A stretch of DNA of 64,000 nucleotides from positions 558,001 to 622,000 of the forward strand of contig JAMXBD010000714.1 in the NCBI GenBank assembly GCA_024138025.1, written 5' to 3'. Below the pieces are notes generated by a model, which saw only the letters and a list, made by a program, of their open reading frames with translations, did not search any database and was not told the origin of the DNA. Source of the DNA: Combretum micranthum. Its lineage: Eukaryota; Streptophyta; Magnoliopsida; Myrtales; Combretaceae. Shown here piece after piece: positions 42,081 through 53,950 of this stretch. Made by a program: the position numbers and the translations under genes. Position 1 is the stretch's first letter. Each line of letters begins with the position of its first letter.

Positions 42081-43410
42081 ATTCATCTTAGCCTCAGCTT
42101 TGTAATCTATTCATCATGCTTTCAAGAATACTTTGTGTTTCATGAACCTGTAGTCCTTATCTTGAAAGTCTTGTTACTGTTGTTGTTTTCTTTGAGCTTA
42201 TATAGAGTTGTCATGTTACTTCAAGTATTGATTGATTGGCCTTTGTGTAATTTGGACTTGTACTTGAAATGAACACATAGATAGTCCTTTTTGCTTATTA
42301 TGTGTATTGGTTGACAAGAAAGAGTAAGTCATTGACAGTATCAGCTAAGTGCTAATATACTTTCGCCATTCATCTTACCCTGTCCAAGTTTTCTTTATTT
42401 CACTTGGCATGAGCTTGTCCCAACAGTTGATTCATGCTTTAGCTTCTCCACTTTCATTTGGTTTCTACTCAAAATCATGACTAATGTGTTGCTTGTATTT
42501 ATCTCAACTCAATCAATGAGCCTTCCCTGCTCTAAATTTCGTAATAGCTCATGCATTTCCTCTTGTCTTTAGAGCCCTTTCGTATCCTTGTCTCACTATG
42601 TCTTAGGTTCGATTGTTATTTACCAGGCAAGGAATTTATATTTCCAGCGCTATGGAAATTCACATAATTGATGTTTTGAAATGCTCCAATTCTCCACTTA
42701 ACATTGTAGTAATCAGGCTTGCACTTGTATTTCCTCTCTTATAATAGGCTTTTGTTTCTGCCTCACAGCTCTCTGTATTTTGCTTTGTTTGTTTATAATA
42801 TACTACTTTACTGTCACAATTGAGATGTTATAGTTCTTCTAGTCCCAACTCTTGTCTGTTGTCATTGTCATGTAATGCTTTTGGAGCTTACTTCAATTTT
42901 CACTCCTTTTGTTTAACTTTTTTCTTTTTTTTTTTTTTTTTCGTTACAATAAGATGGTTCTCAATACTATGGTTAGCCACTATGTTTTGACCTTCACCAA
43001 GTCTTTTTGTGTCATGGTAACTACTGTCAAATAGACCTAAAGCCGCTTTACCTTCGCATGTTAGCTGCTTCTCGTTCCGATTCTCATTTCAGGTTACTGT
43101 CCTTTTATAGTACACAATAATGAAACCGAGTGATGAGCTCCCCCAATCAATCAAATCCTTCAGTCACCCAAAGTTCAACATATTTTCTACTATAAATTTT
43201 TCTATAATCGCAAGGAGAGCTCTGCTATGTGAATACTTGGACCAATTCAGGCTGAGATTGGGGATTTCAGAGAATTGTAAATAATAGACTAAATTAACAA
43301 CAATCTTGAAGGCCCTTTAACTTATTTATTTTCAGCATTGTCAAGGTTGTAGGTGTTGAGCTTGGAACCTGATTTTAGTAGCAGCTCCCTTCTCTATTCT
43401 AATCAACATG
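42081..43410. other. T-rich noncoding sequence
   Basis: Composition resembles plant 3' UTR or intron sequence. A long poly-T run lies at about 42919-42942. No coding similarity was recognised on either strand. Confidence 0.4.
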
Positions 43411-44632
43411 GCAATAGAAATTTCATGATGAATTTCGACACTGATTCATTTGTAATTCCAAAACCCAAAACATAAGAATTGCAGTTCTTTTCCTTAACTT
43501 TCCATAGGATTTTGAATCATATCAAAAAAAGCTCGTATGAAGGAAATATTCACATTTTACCCAATTCTATCAAATCTGCAAAATCAAGCACTAGTACTGC
43601 ATATGTGGTTACTGCATGATGAATTTTGTATTGATGCATTCTGAGTTCATCAAAATTCAAAACACAAAAGTTTTAGATCTTCTTTCCCTCTTTCTAAATA
43701 ATTTTGAATCACATTAATAGGAGCTCGAATGAGGAAAATACCCACAATTTACTAAACTTTATCAAATCTACAAAAATTAGACACTACCACTGACATGCAA
43801 CAACTTCATGATAAAAACTAACCTTTTACATTTAGAATCTCTTCAAAATCAAAACACTAAAATTTTTAGATATTTCTCTTAGATTTATTTATGATTTTGA
43901 ATTATATCAAAAGGAGCTCGTATGAGAGAAATATCCTTAATTTACCAATATATGCCAAATCTGCCAAAATTAAGGACCCTTACTATCATGTAGAAATTTC
44001 ATGATGAATTCTATATTGATCACTTCGAATTCACCAAAACTCAAAACATTAAATTTTATATCTCCCTCTTATCTTTTCATAGAATTTTAAATCACTTCAA
44101 ATGGAGTTCATGTGAGACAGATGTGCATAATTTACAAAACTATACCAGATGTGAACATATCATAACACAACTTTGTAGGTGTAGCCACTTCCGTTGAATT
44201 TTGAATTGATAAACTCCAAATTTACTAAAACTCAAAACATAAATGTTTTAGATCTCCCTTTTCCCTTTCCATATAATTTTAAATCGCCTCAAATGGAGCT
44301 CATGTGAGAGAAATGTGCATAATTTACAGAAGTCTGTCAAAATACAAATCAGGATGTTACATTTGCATATGTAGTAAATTTAAGAATGATTTCAACCTTT
44401 ATACATACAAATTTATTGAAATTTCAAAACATAAAAGTTAAGGATATCTCTCTTATCTTTTTATATCATTTTGAATCATCTCAATAGGAGTTCGTATGGG
44501 AGAGAAATGATGAATTTACGAAATCATTTTCAAACTGTCATATTTCCTTCTCTAGCTCAATAGGAGTTCGTATAGGAGAGATATGATGAATTTACGAAAT
44601 CATATTCAAACTTTCTTGTTTCCTTCTCTAGT
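43411..44632. repeat. Tandem array of ~190-bp divergent units
   Basis: About six copies are present, starting near 43442, 43632, 43825, 44015, 44205 and 44396. Each holds CAAAACA(C/T)(A/T)AA, then a T-rich stretch, then TTTTGAATCA(T/C).TCAA..GGAGCTCG(T)ATGAG, then AATTTAC. Neighbouring units differ considerably. The last unit is truncated and a ~75-bp part (44482-44556) is repeated again at 44557-44632. The core motif also occurs in the giant LTR near 15480, which suggests an origin in a Tat/Ogre-type LTR or its satellite derivative. Confidence 0.8.
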
Positions 44633-45369
44633 ACACGAACATGTTTCTCTAGTGTTCTCAATCCTTCGAATTAAAACCTGACCTTTCATGTAGAATTTGG
44701 GCAGATAGCTTGCACTCACTACTCTTTCTTTAATGTCGTTACTCTTAATCTGTAATTTGGATCACACACACTATGTTTTGTGCATTAGGTCTACCATATG
44801 ACTTGTCAGTCCCTATTTGCTTCTCGTTATCGAACATTTCTTTTACATTAGAATGCTTAAATTTGAGACAAGCAATAGAATGTTAAATATTACTAGCAGA
44901 GTGACTCCAAGACTTGTTATTTGAACAAAGAGATTATTTCTTTCCTTTGACACTAAGAGTGAAATATGAGGTATTTGAGACATGAGTGCCCCATTCCCAG
45001 CATTATAAGCTCCTTACACCACATGAAGGAATGAATTTATGTTTGCATTTCCTTGGTATCATGTTTTTCTAGAATAAATCCTCTTTTGTTATCCCTTAAA
45101 GTTACTGAAATTATAACTCAGGAAGTGCATCAAATCGCAAGTCATAGGTGCTCCATTTAGGCACACAAAATGCTCTTAAGTTATTGCTATTTTTACTATC
45201 AAAGCTGCAAATGAATGCTTTATTGACTCTTCAAGGATCAAGCTTGAATATGAGTAAGTGATTGAGTCTCATCTTTCCATTTAATTTTGATTGTTCAATT
45301 TGATAGATACTCAGTAATGATCTGAATAGCAGTTCAAGTGCTGTTGTCATGATTCTCCATTCCATAGAA
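44633..45369. other. AT-rich intergenic sequence
   Basis: No gene or repeat is recognised. It ends with CTATG (45370-45374), the target duplication of the next element. Confidence 0.45.
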
Positions 45370-45374
45370 CTATG

Positions 45375-46127
45375 TGTTAGGGTTATAGATCAAACTCATA
45401 TGGGTCTGTAACCAAGGAGATCCTAAATATATATTGTACATATTTAGAAGACTTTGAAATCATGATATCCTAGTATAGGGCATATACTTAGAAGAGGACC
45501 TGGAATAAGGAGATTTTTTGCAACAAAGGAAGATGTTTTTGCTGTACACTAGCTAAAGATCAAAGTACACGCTGGCCACGTTAGAATGTTAAGTGGATTT
45601 GAAATTTAGAATTTTTGCTGAGAGCTCCAGATGACTACACCAGCTTCAACACCACCGACTTAGTGGAGTACGCCACCGGCATAGGTGTCAACATTACCGA
45701 TGTTGGAACATCGATTTAAGTATCAATTTTCTTTTGCCGCCAACCTACATTTTATTACACGAGCTTATGTTGTGTACTTGTTTTTCACTTTGTGTTGTAT
45801 ATAAATACTTCCTTTTGTCCTAGGTTCATAAGAGACGAGTGAGAAGTCGTTCTTATAATCTGGAGAGAGAAGGGCTTATTACTATTAAAATCCATTGGTT
45901 ATGGTGAAGATATAAGAGATCCACTAGTGTTATCTAGTGAAGAACAATTGCATATCCCATTATTTGTTGATAGTGGAGGAAATTTATGCGGCGGTCCCAT
46001 GGTTTTTCCTCAAATTGGGATTTTCCAAGTAAATCCTAATGTCATTGATTTTTATTTTTCTGTAATTTGTTTATTTTTGTTTGTTATCACATTGGCAAGA
46101 GGAAAAAGATTGTATCTTTCCCTAACA
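45375..46127 (+). repeat. 5' LTR of copia element C
   Basis: TGTTAGGGTTATAG at the start and CCTAACA at the end. A TATAAATA box lies near 45800. The middle holds a CACCGGC/CGATGTTGG island (about 45640-45715) partly different from the 3' copy. Confidence 0.92.
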
Positions 46128-46192
46128 AAGTTGTATCAGAGTGCCAGGTCCAAAAAAAGAAATCCTAGGGTTTCTATCAGTGAAGTGAAAAA

Positions 46193-46990
46193 ATGGGTGA
46201 ATCATCAGGTATGATAATAAAACTAAACTCATCTAATTATTCTATCAGGAAAAGTATGATGGAGGATGTGTTGTATTGTAAAAACCTATATTTTCCCTTG
46301 GGTAGTGATACTACAAAACCACAGGACAAGTCTAATGCAGATTGCGCGATCCTACATAGAAAGACTGTTGGTTATACCTGACAGTAAGTTGATCAACGTA
46401 TGTATCATCATGTTGCTTAGGGGACTAGAGCGGATGTTCTATGGAAGAAATTGGATTCCATCTATGAGAGGCAGACAGCTTTGAACAAAACCTCTTTGAT
46501 TGGGAGAGTAGTGGATTTGAAATACAAGGACGGGTCCAATATGACTGAGCACTTAAATATTTTTCAAGGGCTTATGAATTAGCTGACTGCGATGAAACTT
46601 TTCCTGGATGATGAAATATAGGCATTACTGTTGTTGAGTTCACTACCTAAGAGTTGGGAGACACTTATGGTGTTAGTCAGCAATTCAGCTCCAAATGAAA
46701 TACATACTCTTGAAATGGTGAAGGATAGTTTGATGAATGAAGAGGTCAAAAGGAAAGATCTAGGGATAATTTATGAGACTTGAGCACTTACTATAGATAA
46801 GCCAGACAGACGTAGTAGAAGCAGGAATAGAGGCCCAAATGACAAATCTGATAGATCTGACAAATCCAGGGGAAATCTAAGTCAAGAGGAAGAAAGAATG
46901 TCAAACACTTCTATTGTGACAAGCCATGGCATTTTAAAAGAGAATGGAGGTTGTGGAAGAGAGAGCAGGGTAAGGTAAAGATGAAGATAA
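46193..46990 (+). pseudogene. copia element C gag remnant
   Basis: The start MGESSGMIIKLNSSNYSIRK matches copia Gag N-termini. Capsid pieces follow in other frames: SLIGRVVDLKYKDGSNMTEH, MKLFLDDEI, LLLSSLPKSWETLMV and EIHTLEMVKDSLMNEE. The zinc knuckle reads HFYCDKPWHFKREW, so two of the four metal ligands (first and last Cys) are gone. Stops occur after GLMN, DDEI and IYET. Confidence 0.8.
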
Positions 46991-47039
46991 AGGTAGAGAC
47001 ACCACTACTGCAGCAGCAAATGGTGAGATTTTAGTTACC

Positions 47040-47465
47040 TAAGATGAGGACCGTGTTAGCCTTGCAGGTCATGACAATGATAGAGTCATAGACTCCGATG
47101 CCTCCTTTCATGTGACTGCACATGGTGAGTACATTGCTGTAACTATGGCAATGTTAGGATGGGAAACAATGAAACATCTAAAATAATTAGCATTGAAAAT
47201 GTTGTTATGGAGACTAACATAGGTTGCAGGCTCATTCTTATAAATGTGAGACACGTTCTAGATATTCATCTGAACCTTATTTCTGTAGGGAAGCTTGGTG
47301 ATGATGGTTACTATAGTCACTTTAGTGAAGGAAAATGGAAGCTCACCAATGGTTCTTTTATTGTGGTTAAAGGGAAAAAATCCAATACCCTTTACTTAAT
47401 GTCAGCAAAACTAAGTAAAAGATATCTGAATTTGACAGATGATAGTTCTATGGAACTTTAGCACA
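47040..47465 (+). pseudogene. copia element C protease / pre-integrase remnant
   Basis: The protease active site reads VIDSDASFHVTAHGE. Relatives have DSGASFHVTP, so the Gly is replaced by Asp. The open piece at 47159-47461 continues MGNNETSKIISIENVVMETN, VRHVLDIHLNLISVGKLGDD and GYYSHFSEGKWKLTNGS, the region leading to the pre-integrase domain. Confidence 0.82.
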
Positions 47466-48201
47466 AGTGGCTTGGTCACATGAGTGAAAAAGAGCTTCAT
47501 GCTTAGAAGCAGCTTCTGACAGGTGTAAAAGGTACACCTTTGAAAACTTGCAGACTGTCTTGCTGGCGAACAACACAGGGTTGCATTCTAAAGAAATCCA
47601 CCTGCTAGGAAACCTCATGTACTAAATCTAGTTCATACAGATGTCTGCTATATGAAAGACAAGTTAATAGGTGGTGCTTTGTACTTTGTTACTTTCATTG
47701 GTGATCTCTCTAGAAAATTGTGGACATTTGCTTTAAAGTCTAAGGATCAGGTGCTGGATGTGTTTAAGTAATTCCATGCTAGAGTTAAAAAGGAAACTAG
47801 AAGACAGTTGGTATGTGCAAGAGCTGACAATGGTGGTGAGTATAGAGGACCATTTGAAGAGTACTATAATGGTCATAGGATTAAATTGGAAAAGACAGTT
47901 CTAAAGACCCCACAGCATAATGGTGTTGCCGAGAGGATGAATAGCACCAACATTGAGAGTAAAGTGCATGTTATCACATATTAAGATACCTAAATCTTTT
48001 TGGGGGTGAGGCTTTGAGGATAGCAATTGATTTGATAAATTTATCTCCCCCACATGCTCTGGATGAGATATCCCAAAAAGAAACTGGGTAGATAAAGAAG
48101 TTTCCTATTAACACTTACATGTTTTTGGTTACATGGTGTATGTGCACATTCCTAAAGATGAGAGAGAAAAGCTTCATGCAAATTCCAAGTAACATGTCTT
48201 C
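47466..48201 (+). pseudogene. copia element C integrase remnant
   Basis: Frames change several times. Readable pieces include a pre-integrase HKWLGHMSEKELHA, integrase strands GGALYFVTFIGDLSRKLWTF, RADNGGEYRGPFEEY (catalytic Asp region) and KTPQHNGVAERMNSTN (expected PQ.NGVAERMNRT). Stops break the frame between them. Confidence 0.8.
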
Positions 48202-49320
48202 ATGGGTTATGCACATGATGAGTATAGGCATAGACTATGGGACCCAGTTGATAGGAAGGTTTTCAGGAGCAGGGATGTAGTCTTTCTTAAAGACCAGACC
48301 ATTGAAAATATTGAAAAGCCTAAAAAGAAAAAACCTTCAGGTGAGATCCCTACATATGTTGATCCAGTTCCCTCACTTAAAGAATCTAACACTGATGGGG
48401 AAGATGTGGAAGATGAAATTGAGCAGCCCCAAGAGCCTCATCAGCAAATTCAGTTAAGAAGATCTTCAAGAGATAGAAGACCATCTACCAGATACAGTGC
48501 AGATGAATATGTGATGTTGATTGATGAGGGAGAACCTGAATGTTATCAAGAAGCTATCCTACATGATCAGAAGAAAGAGCGGGTCAAAGCCATGCCAGAA
48601 GAAATAAAGTCCTTGCATGAGAATAAGACTTATGATTTGGTGCAACTACTTAAGGGTAAGAGATCCCTGAAAAACAAATGGGTTTACAGGTTGAAGACTA
48701 ATGAAAATAGCTCACAACTAAGGTACAAGGCAAGAATGGTCGTGAAGGGGTTCAATCAAAAGAAAGAGGTTAACTTTGGTGAAATTTTCTCACTGATGGT
48801 GAAGATGTCTTCAATTCAGGTTGTAATGAGTATTGTAGCTAATTTAAACCTAGTGATTGAGCAAATGGATGTGAAGATAGTATTTCTTCATGGTGACTTG
48901 GAGGAAGAAATTTACATGGAGTTGCCTGAAGGGTTCAAGGTTAAGGGAAGGAGAATCTTGTTTGCAATTAAAGAAGAGCTTGTATAGGTTGAAACAGGCT
49001 CCAAGATAGTGGTACAAGAAATTTGACTTCTTCATGATTGACCAAGGTTATACTATGACTGCGATAGACCATTGTGTCTTCATCAAGAAATTTGCCAATG
49101 GTGAGTTCATTATACTCCTACTTTATGTAGATGATATACTGATAGTTGACCGTGATGCCAAGACAATTCATGACTTAAAGATTGCTCTGATAAGTCTTTT
49201 GCAATGAAAAACTTAGGACCCGCATGCCAAATTCTTAGGATGAGAATTATAAGAGATAGGAAGAGCCAGAAATTGTGGTTATCATAGGAGGGATATCTAG
49301 AAAAAGTTTTTGAGAGATTT
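48202..49320 (+). pseudogene. copia element C integrase C-terminus and reverse transcriptase
   Basis: An open segment of 261 codons (48202-48987) starts MGYAHDEYRHRLWDPVDRK. It covers an acidic linker with RRSSRDRRPSTRYSADEYV and RT fingers (LKNKWVYRLK, YKARMVVKGFNQKKEVNFGE), then VIEQMDVKIVFLHGDLEEEI. A frameshift after KEGLV-type sequence moves the reading to another frame containing LYRLKQAPR-like sequence and the intact catalytic box LLYVDDILIV (about 49120-49150). A further shift follows. Confidence 0.85.
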
Positions 49321-49323
49321 AAC

Positions 49324-50067
49324 ATGAGTAAGGCAAAATCTGTTTGTTCTCCACTTGTAGGTCACTTCAAGCTCAAATCACTTCACTATCCTAAAAGTGA
49401 GGTAGACAAAGAAGAAATGAAGAAAATCTCATATGCTTCGGCAGTTAAGAGTCTAGTGTATGCTATGGTATGCACAAGACCAGATATTGCTCCTGCTATT
49501 GGTATTGTAAGCCGTTATCTCTTGAATCCAAGTAAAAAGCATTGTACCACTGTTAAATGGATTCTTAGGTATCTAAGAGACACTTTCAAGTTATGTTTAC
49601 AGTTTGGTGGCAGCAAGCCTGTATTAGAAGCTTTTTTAGATGTTGATATGGCTGGAGATCTGGATTCCAGGAAGTCCACTTCAAGTTCTCTAATTATCTA
49701 TGCAGGGGGGAATGGTGTCTTAGCAATCTAAATTGCAAAAGTGTGTTGCACTATCCACCACTGAGGTGGAATACATAGTAATTGAAGCCTACAAGGAAGC
49801 TTTATGGATGAAAAAGTTTTTGAAAGAACTAGGTCAAGAGCAAGAAGATTTGATTGTGCTTTGTGACAGAATGTAATATTACATTCCATATCTAAACACA
49901 TTGATGTCAGGTACCATTGGATTAGAAATGTACTGAAGTCAAAACGGTTAAAGCTTAAGAAGATCCATACTGAGGAAAATGCATTAGATATGAGGACCAA
50001 GACTCTACCCAAAGAGAAACTCAATTCTTGCAGAAAGACAGCAGGAGTGATTGAGCCTTCCATATGA
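49324..50067 (+). pseudogene. copia element C RNase H remnant
   Basis: The piece at 49324-49731 has SYASAVKSLVYAMVCTRPDI, GIVSRYLLNPSKKHCTTVKW and ILRYLRDTFKLCLQFGG. GDLDSRKSTSSSLIIYAGG is the copia RNase H strand before the SWxSKLQ motif. That motif is altered (GVLAI then stop; the next frame has SKLQKCVALSTTEVEYIVIE). The tail KKIHTEENALDMRTKTLP precedes the polypurine tract. Confidence 0.82.
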
Positions 50068-50082
50068 GTTAGAGGGGGAGTT

Positions 50083-50812
50083 TGTTGGGATTATAGATCC
50101 AACTCATATGAGTCTAAAACTAAAGAGATCCTAAATATATGTTATATATATTTAGAAGACTTTGAAATCATGATATCTTAAGTATAGGGCATATACTTGA
50201 AAGAGAACTTGGAATAAGGAGATTTTTTACAACAAAGGAAGAAGTTTTTGCTTTACGCTAGCTTAAGATCAAAGTACACTGCCAGCCATCTTATAATGTT
50301 AAGCAGCATTGAAATTCAGAATTTTTACTGAGAGCTCTAGCTACACCGGCTTCAACGCCGCCACCTAGGTGGAGTATGCCGCTAGCATTGGAATGTCGAT
50401 TTAAGCATCAGTTCTCTTACACCATCATCCCACATTTTATTACACCAACTTATGTTGTGTACGTGTTTTTCCCTTTGTGTTTCATATAAATACTTCCTTT
50501 TGTCTTAGGGCTCATAAGAGACAAGTGAGAAGTTGTTCTTATAACCTAGAGAGAGAAAGGCTTATTGCTGTCAAAATCCACTAATTGTAGTGAAGATCTG
50601 AGAGATCCACTAGTGTTATATAGTGAACAACAATTGCATATGCCATTATTTGTTGATAGTGGAGGAAATTTATGTAGTGGTCTCATGGTTTTTCCTCGAA
50701 TTGAGGTTTTCCACGTAAATCCTGGTGTCATTGATTTTATTTTTCCGCAAGTTGTTTATTTTTATTTGTTATCGCATTGGCAAGAGGAAAAATGTTGGAT
50801 CTTTTCCTAACA
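50083..50812 (+). repeat. 3' LTR of copia element C
   Basis: TGTTGGGATTATAG at the start and CCTAACA at the end. It is 23 bp shorter than the 5' copy because of small deletions, clearest in the GC-rich island (GCCGCCACCTAGGTGG near 50360). Confidence 0.92.
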
Positions 50813-50817
50813 CTATG

Positions 50818-52150
50818 AATTCCAAAAATTCTAGAGCATATGAACTCTCTTTTGTATATAAAGTACTCAATGAATCTCATAGTGTTTCTATCTTAGGCAA
50901 AGTTTTTGTTGGGAGAGCTTGATGCTTGATAGGACTCTAAGAATGATGGATTTGAATAAGTGGCTCTTTGGTAAATTTTACTTATGTGCCTATCTTCACA
51001 AGTCCAAGACACAAGGCATGACTAGCACTATAACATTACACACTTGGTGATTTGGTCACCATTACCATTCTTGATACTTATTCATGAGACTTGTACTTAT
51101 AGAAAATGAAATAATAAATGTTGATGGTTAAATAGTGACTTGATCATCGTATTGTGAAGGATATATGCACCTCATTATTAAAACTTAAACCTCAAAGCAT
51201 GTCTGTGATGACTTTTGAAGCTTAATTGCTTGAAATAATTACTTATGCTTATACCTTTTATTACCTCGCATGTGTTTTCTTGATGACAAGTGAATATCTC
51301 CCATGAAGTCTTATTAGCTTTGTATTACTTCCGTCTGTGAAACCGATTCATCTTCCATTCTTTGTGATGCAGTTACTATGACTCTCAAGTGTTGAATCTT
51401 CATCACATCCTCTTCCTTCTTTTATAGTGGTAGTGATGACATTCAGTTATTGCTATTTGTAACCAAAAATGGTGCCAAGACACCATTTTAAAAGAGCACT
51501 ACATATGCTTATGCATGGATGTTACACATAGCAAAAGTTATTCATCAAGGGTTAAGTGCGAAGTTCCTTTTATCTTTGTCCATTCTCCTCCAATTGATGA
51601 CAAATTACAAAATACAAGTTTAGCAACTATTGATGCTCCTACTCCTTTGTATAATAACTAGAAATCATGTCTTATATTGAAATTATGTAGCAATCAAAAA
51701 ATACAATATCTTGAAGGAGTGCATCGATTTGGTTTGAAAGCAATGTATTACTTTCATGCATGCACCTTTGATTGACCAATTGCAATAACATCATATAAGA
51801 GCAATGTAGCATCATAAGCAAGCTAATGTCACATGCACATGCACATTTTGAGCATATTGCACAAATGAACTTCATGCATTCTTGCATAGGTGAGGATCAC
51901 GCACAAACAAACATTTGTGCTTGAAGCACCACAAATGTGCATTGCACATAGAATTCATTGAGTTGTGATAGGCATCCACCCGTGCCTTTCTTCATTGTAA
52001 TCTTCTTGGTTGTGTAATGTTGTCTCTTTTTTTTTCATTTCAATCTGAGTTGTATCGAATATGTGAAACTGACCATGACAATAAAATCAACTCGTCAACT
52101 CTATGTCCATTTATATTCTTGATATTCATTTTTACCTTGGTGATATATCT
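50818..52150. other. AT-rich intergenic sequence
   Basis: The phrase ATGCATTCTTGCATAGGTGA occurs at about 51876-51895 and again within the hairpin at 52159. ATGCACATGCACAT-like repeats lie near 51830. No gene is supported. Confidence 0.45.
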
Positions 52151-52153
52151 AGT

Positions 52154-52201
52154 CACCTATGCATTCTTGCATAGGTGAGGAAGTAGCACTGCTACTTCCT
52201 C
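52154..52201. repeat. Two back-to-back perfect short hairpins
   Basis: CACCTATGCA-TTCT-TGCATAGGTG (10-bp arms) is followed, sharing one base, by GAGGAAGTAGCA-C-TGCTACTTCCTC (12-bp arms). Nothing coding is nearby. Confidence 0.9.
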
Positions 52202-52289
52202 GTGATAATGTTTAGACGATTCATTTAAGGAAAATGATCATTTACAACCATGCAACAATAGTGGCGTTCATTATCAATCACCATCATGC

Positions 52290-52455
52290 AGTGATGGTAG
52301 CAATTTTAGCAATCACACTCATACAGCAATAGTATATTTTTATCAATCGTGCTCATGCTACGATAAAAGCATTTGTTATCAATTACGCTCATGTTGCAAT
52401 AAAAGCATTTGTTATCAATTATGCTCATGTTGCATTAAAAGCATTTGTTATCGAT
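52290..52455. repeat. Tandem ~36-42 bp repeat
   Basis: Four or more units share GCTCATGTTGCA.TAAAAGC, then ATTTGTTATCAAT. The last three (from about 52345) are nearly identical. Confidence 0.85.
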
Positions 52456-52894
52456 AAATTTTTATTAGCGATAGGTTATTTCCCACTAGTCGACTACATA
52501 ACATTACTTATTAAGGCATCACCTGAGTCTAAAATACCATATGCTAAGGATTACTTAGTTCATTGGAGCATATCAAGGAGATTATCTCTAGTACTTGACA
52601 ACTAGAAATATAAGAAGAAAGTGGTGATGACTTATCAACATCGTATGCTTAGGAGCTAAGCTCTTACTCATTAGCAACGATATCTAAATAGTATGTTATA
52701 TTTGTTATTATTTTTCTTTCATTACTGAAAGAAAATGTTACCCAATCCAATATTAATTTAGTTTTTAAACTAGCTTGGGCGTTAAGGAGACTACTCTCTT
52801 ACTTTGCAGCGACAATAGCAATAAAAGAAAAAACTGAGCACATCATCATATTTTCATGAACAATACTCATTAATTGAGTAATACAACTCATTCA

Positions 52895-53950
52895 TTAGTT
52901 AAAAGCATACGCTTTGTTTACACAAAAGAGAAAGGAAATGAGCAAGATTTGATAATAACACCCTTGATTATAAGAAACTCTTTTCTCCAATTCATGTAGT
53001 GCTTTGCTTTTCATGCTATTATAAGCTTTTTGTGTTTCTTTATGCCTCAATGACAACCGCTTCTTTCTCTTTTTAAATTCTAGAGTTTTAAATTCTTCCC
53101 CTGCAGGTAGTGATTTCACATGGGATTCAACTAAAGTCATATCCGCTTCTTTTTCATGTTCATAGAAGAAGGTAGCTTCAACAATGTGGAGTTCATTATG
53201 GTTGAATGGATTCTTTGTTGCGTGGATTAAAATATCATTTCCATTCCAATGACCTTTCATGCATTGATGATGTGTGAGGATATCATATTATACTCATGCA
53301 GCCATATCCTTCCTATGAGAAGGTTGTAGGATATCGGTACATCAATCACATGAAATGTAGCAAGGCCATGAATGGGCTCAACTTTGAAGCTCACTTTAAC
53401 ATAACCCATCATCATTGTGGAAGATTCAATAAAGCTGTTCACTATGATGGAATGATTCACTAAGTGTCAAATATCTATTCTTGCAAATTTGAAAGTAGAC
53501 ATGGGCATAATATTGAGCAAATATCCATTATCGATAAGAGTCCTCTTGATGGGATAGCCATTAGATATATCTCCACATACAAATGACGACTGTGATTGAA
53601 GTTCTTTAAGCATGTATCAGCACCGATAAATGTAATGGCATAATCACTTGCAAAGACTGTTTCTTCCTTAGGTCAAATGACGTCGCACTCCCTATAGTGA
53701 CCTTGTGCAATTTGGTTAAGTGCAGTTGTTGCTGCAAATCGTGCATGATCATCAAATCCAAGGAGATCAAAGAAGTTCTTAAAATTTGAAGTATTCATTG
53801 GTGTAAATATAACATTATCATCCCTATGGGTTTCAATTTTAAGTGGATTGTCATTTTCTTTATCCATCTCAACCAGTTGCATGTTTATTAACTCTGCTAT
53901 GGCAGAATTATGGATAATGGCATTTATAGCACGACGCTAATTGCCATGAG
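52895..53950 (-). pseudogene. Tat-like element protease region and downstream linker
   Basis: Pieces in different frames read KRTLIDNGYLLNIMPMSTF (protease active-site loop; relatives have DxGSA, here DNGY). Next comes VKVSFKVEPIHGLATFHVID and VPISYNLLIGRIWLHEYNMI, the conserved YNLLLGRPWLH block. An acidic linker with LHIVEATFFYEHEKEAD and LSLRHKETQKAYNSM follows. Stops and frame changes are frequent. These parts lie between Gag and RT in full-length relatives. Confidence 0.72.

Larger units (their letters stand above)
45375..50812 (+). mobile_element. Ty1/copia retrotransposon (element C), 5.44 kb, perfect target duplication
   Basis: LTRs at 45375-46127 and 50083-50812 bound gag, protease, integrase, RT and RNase H in copia order. 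The 5-bp duplication CTATG flanks both ends (45370-45374, 50813-50817). The primer site TTGTATCAGAG (46131-46141) follows the 5' LTR, and a purine tract AGAGGGGGAG (50071-50080) precedes the 3' LTR. The longest open segment is the integrase-RT join (48202-48987). Stops and frame changes elsewhere and LTR divergence show it is inactive. Confidence 0.93.
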
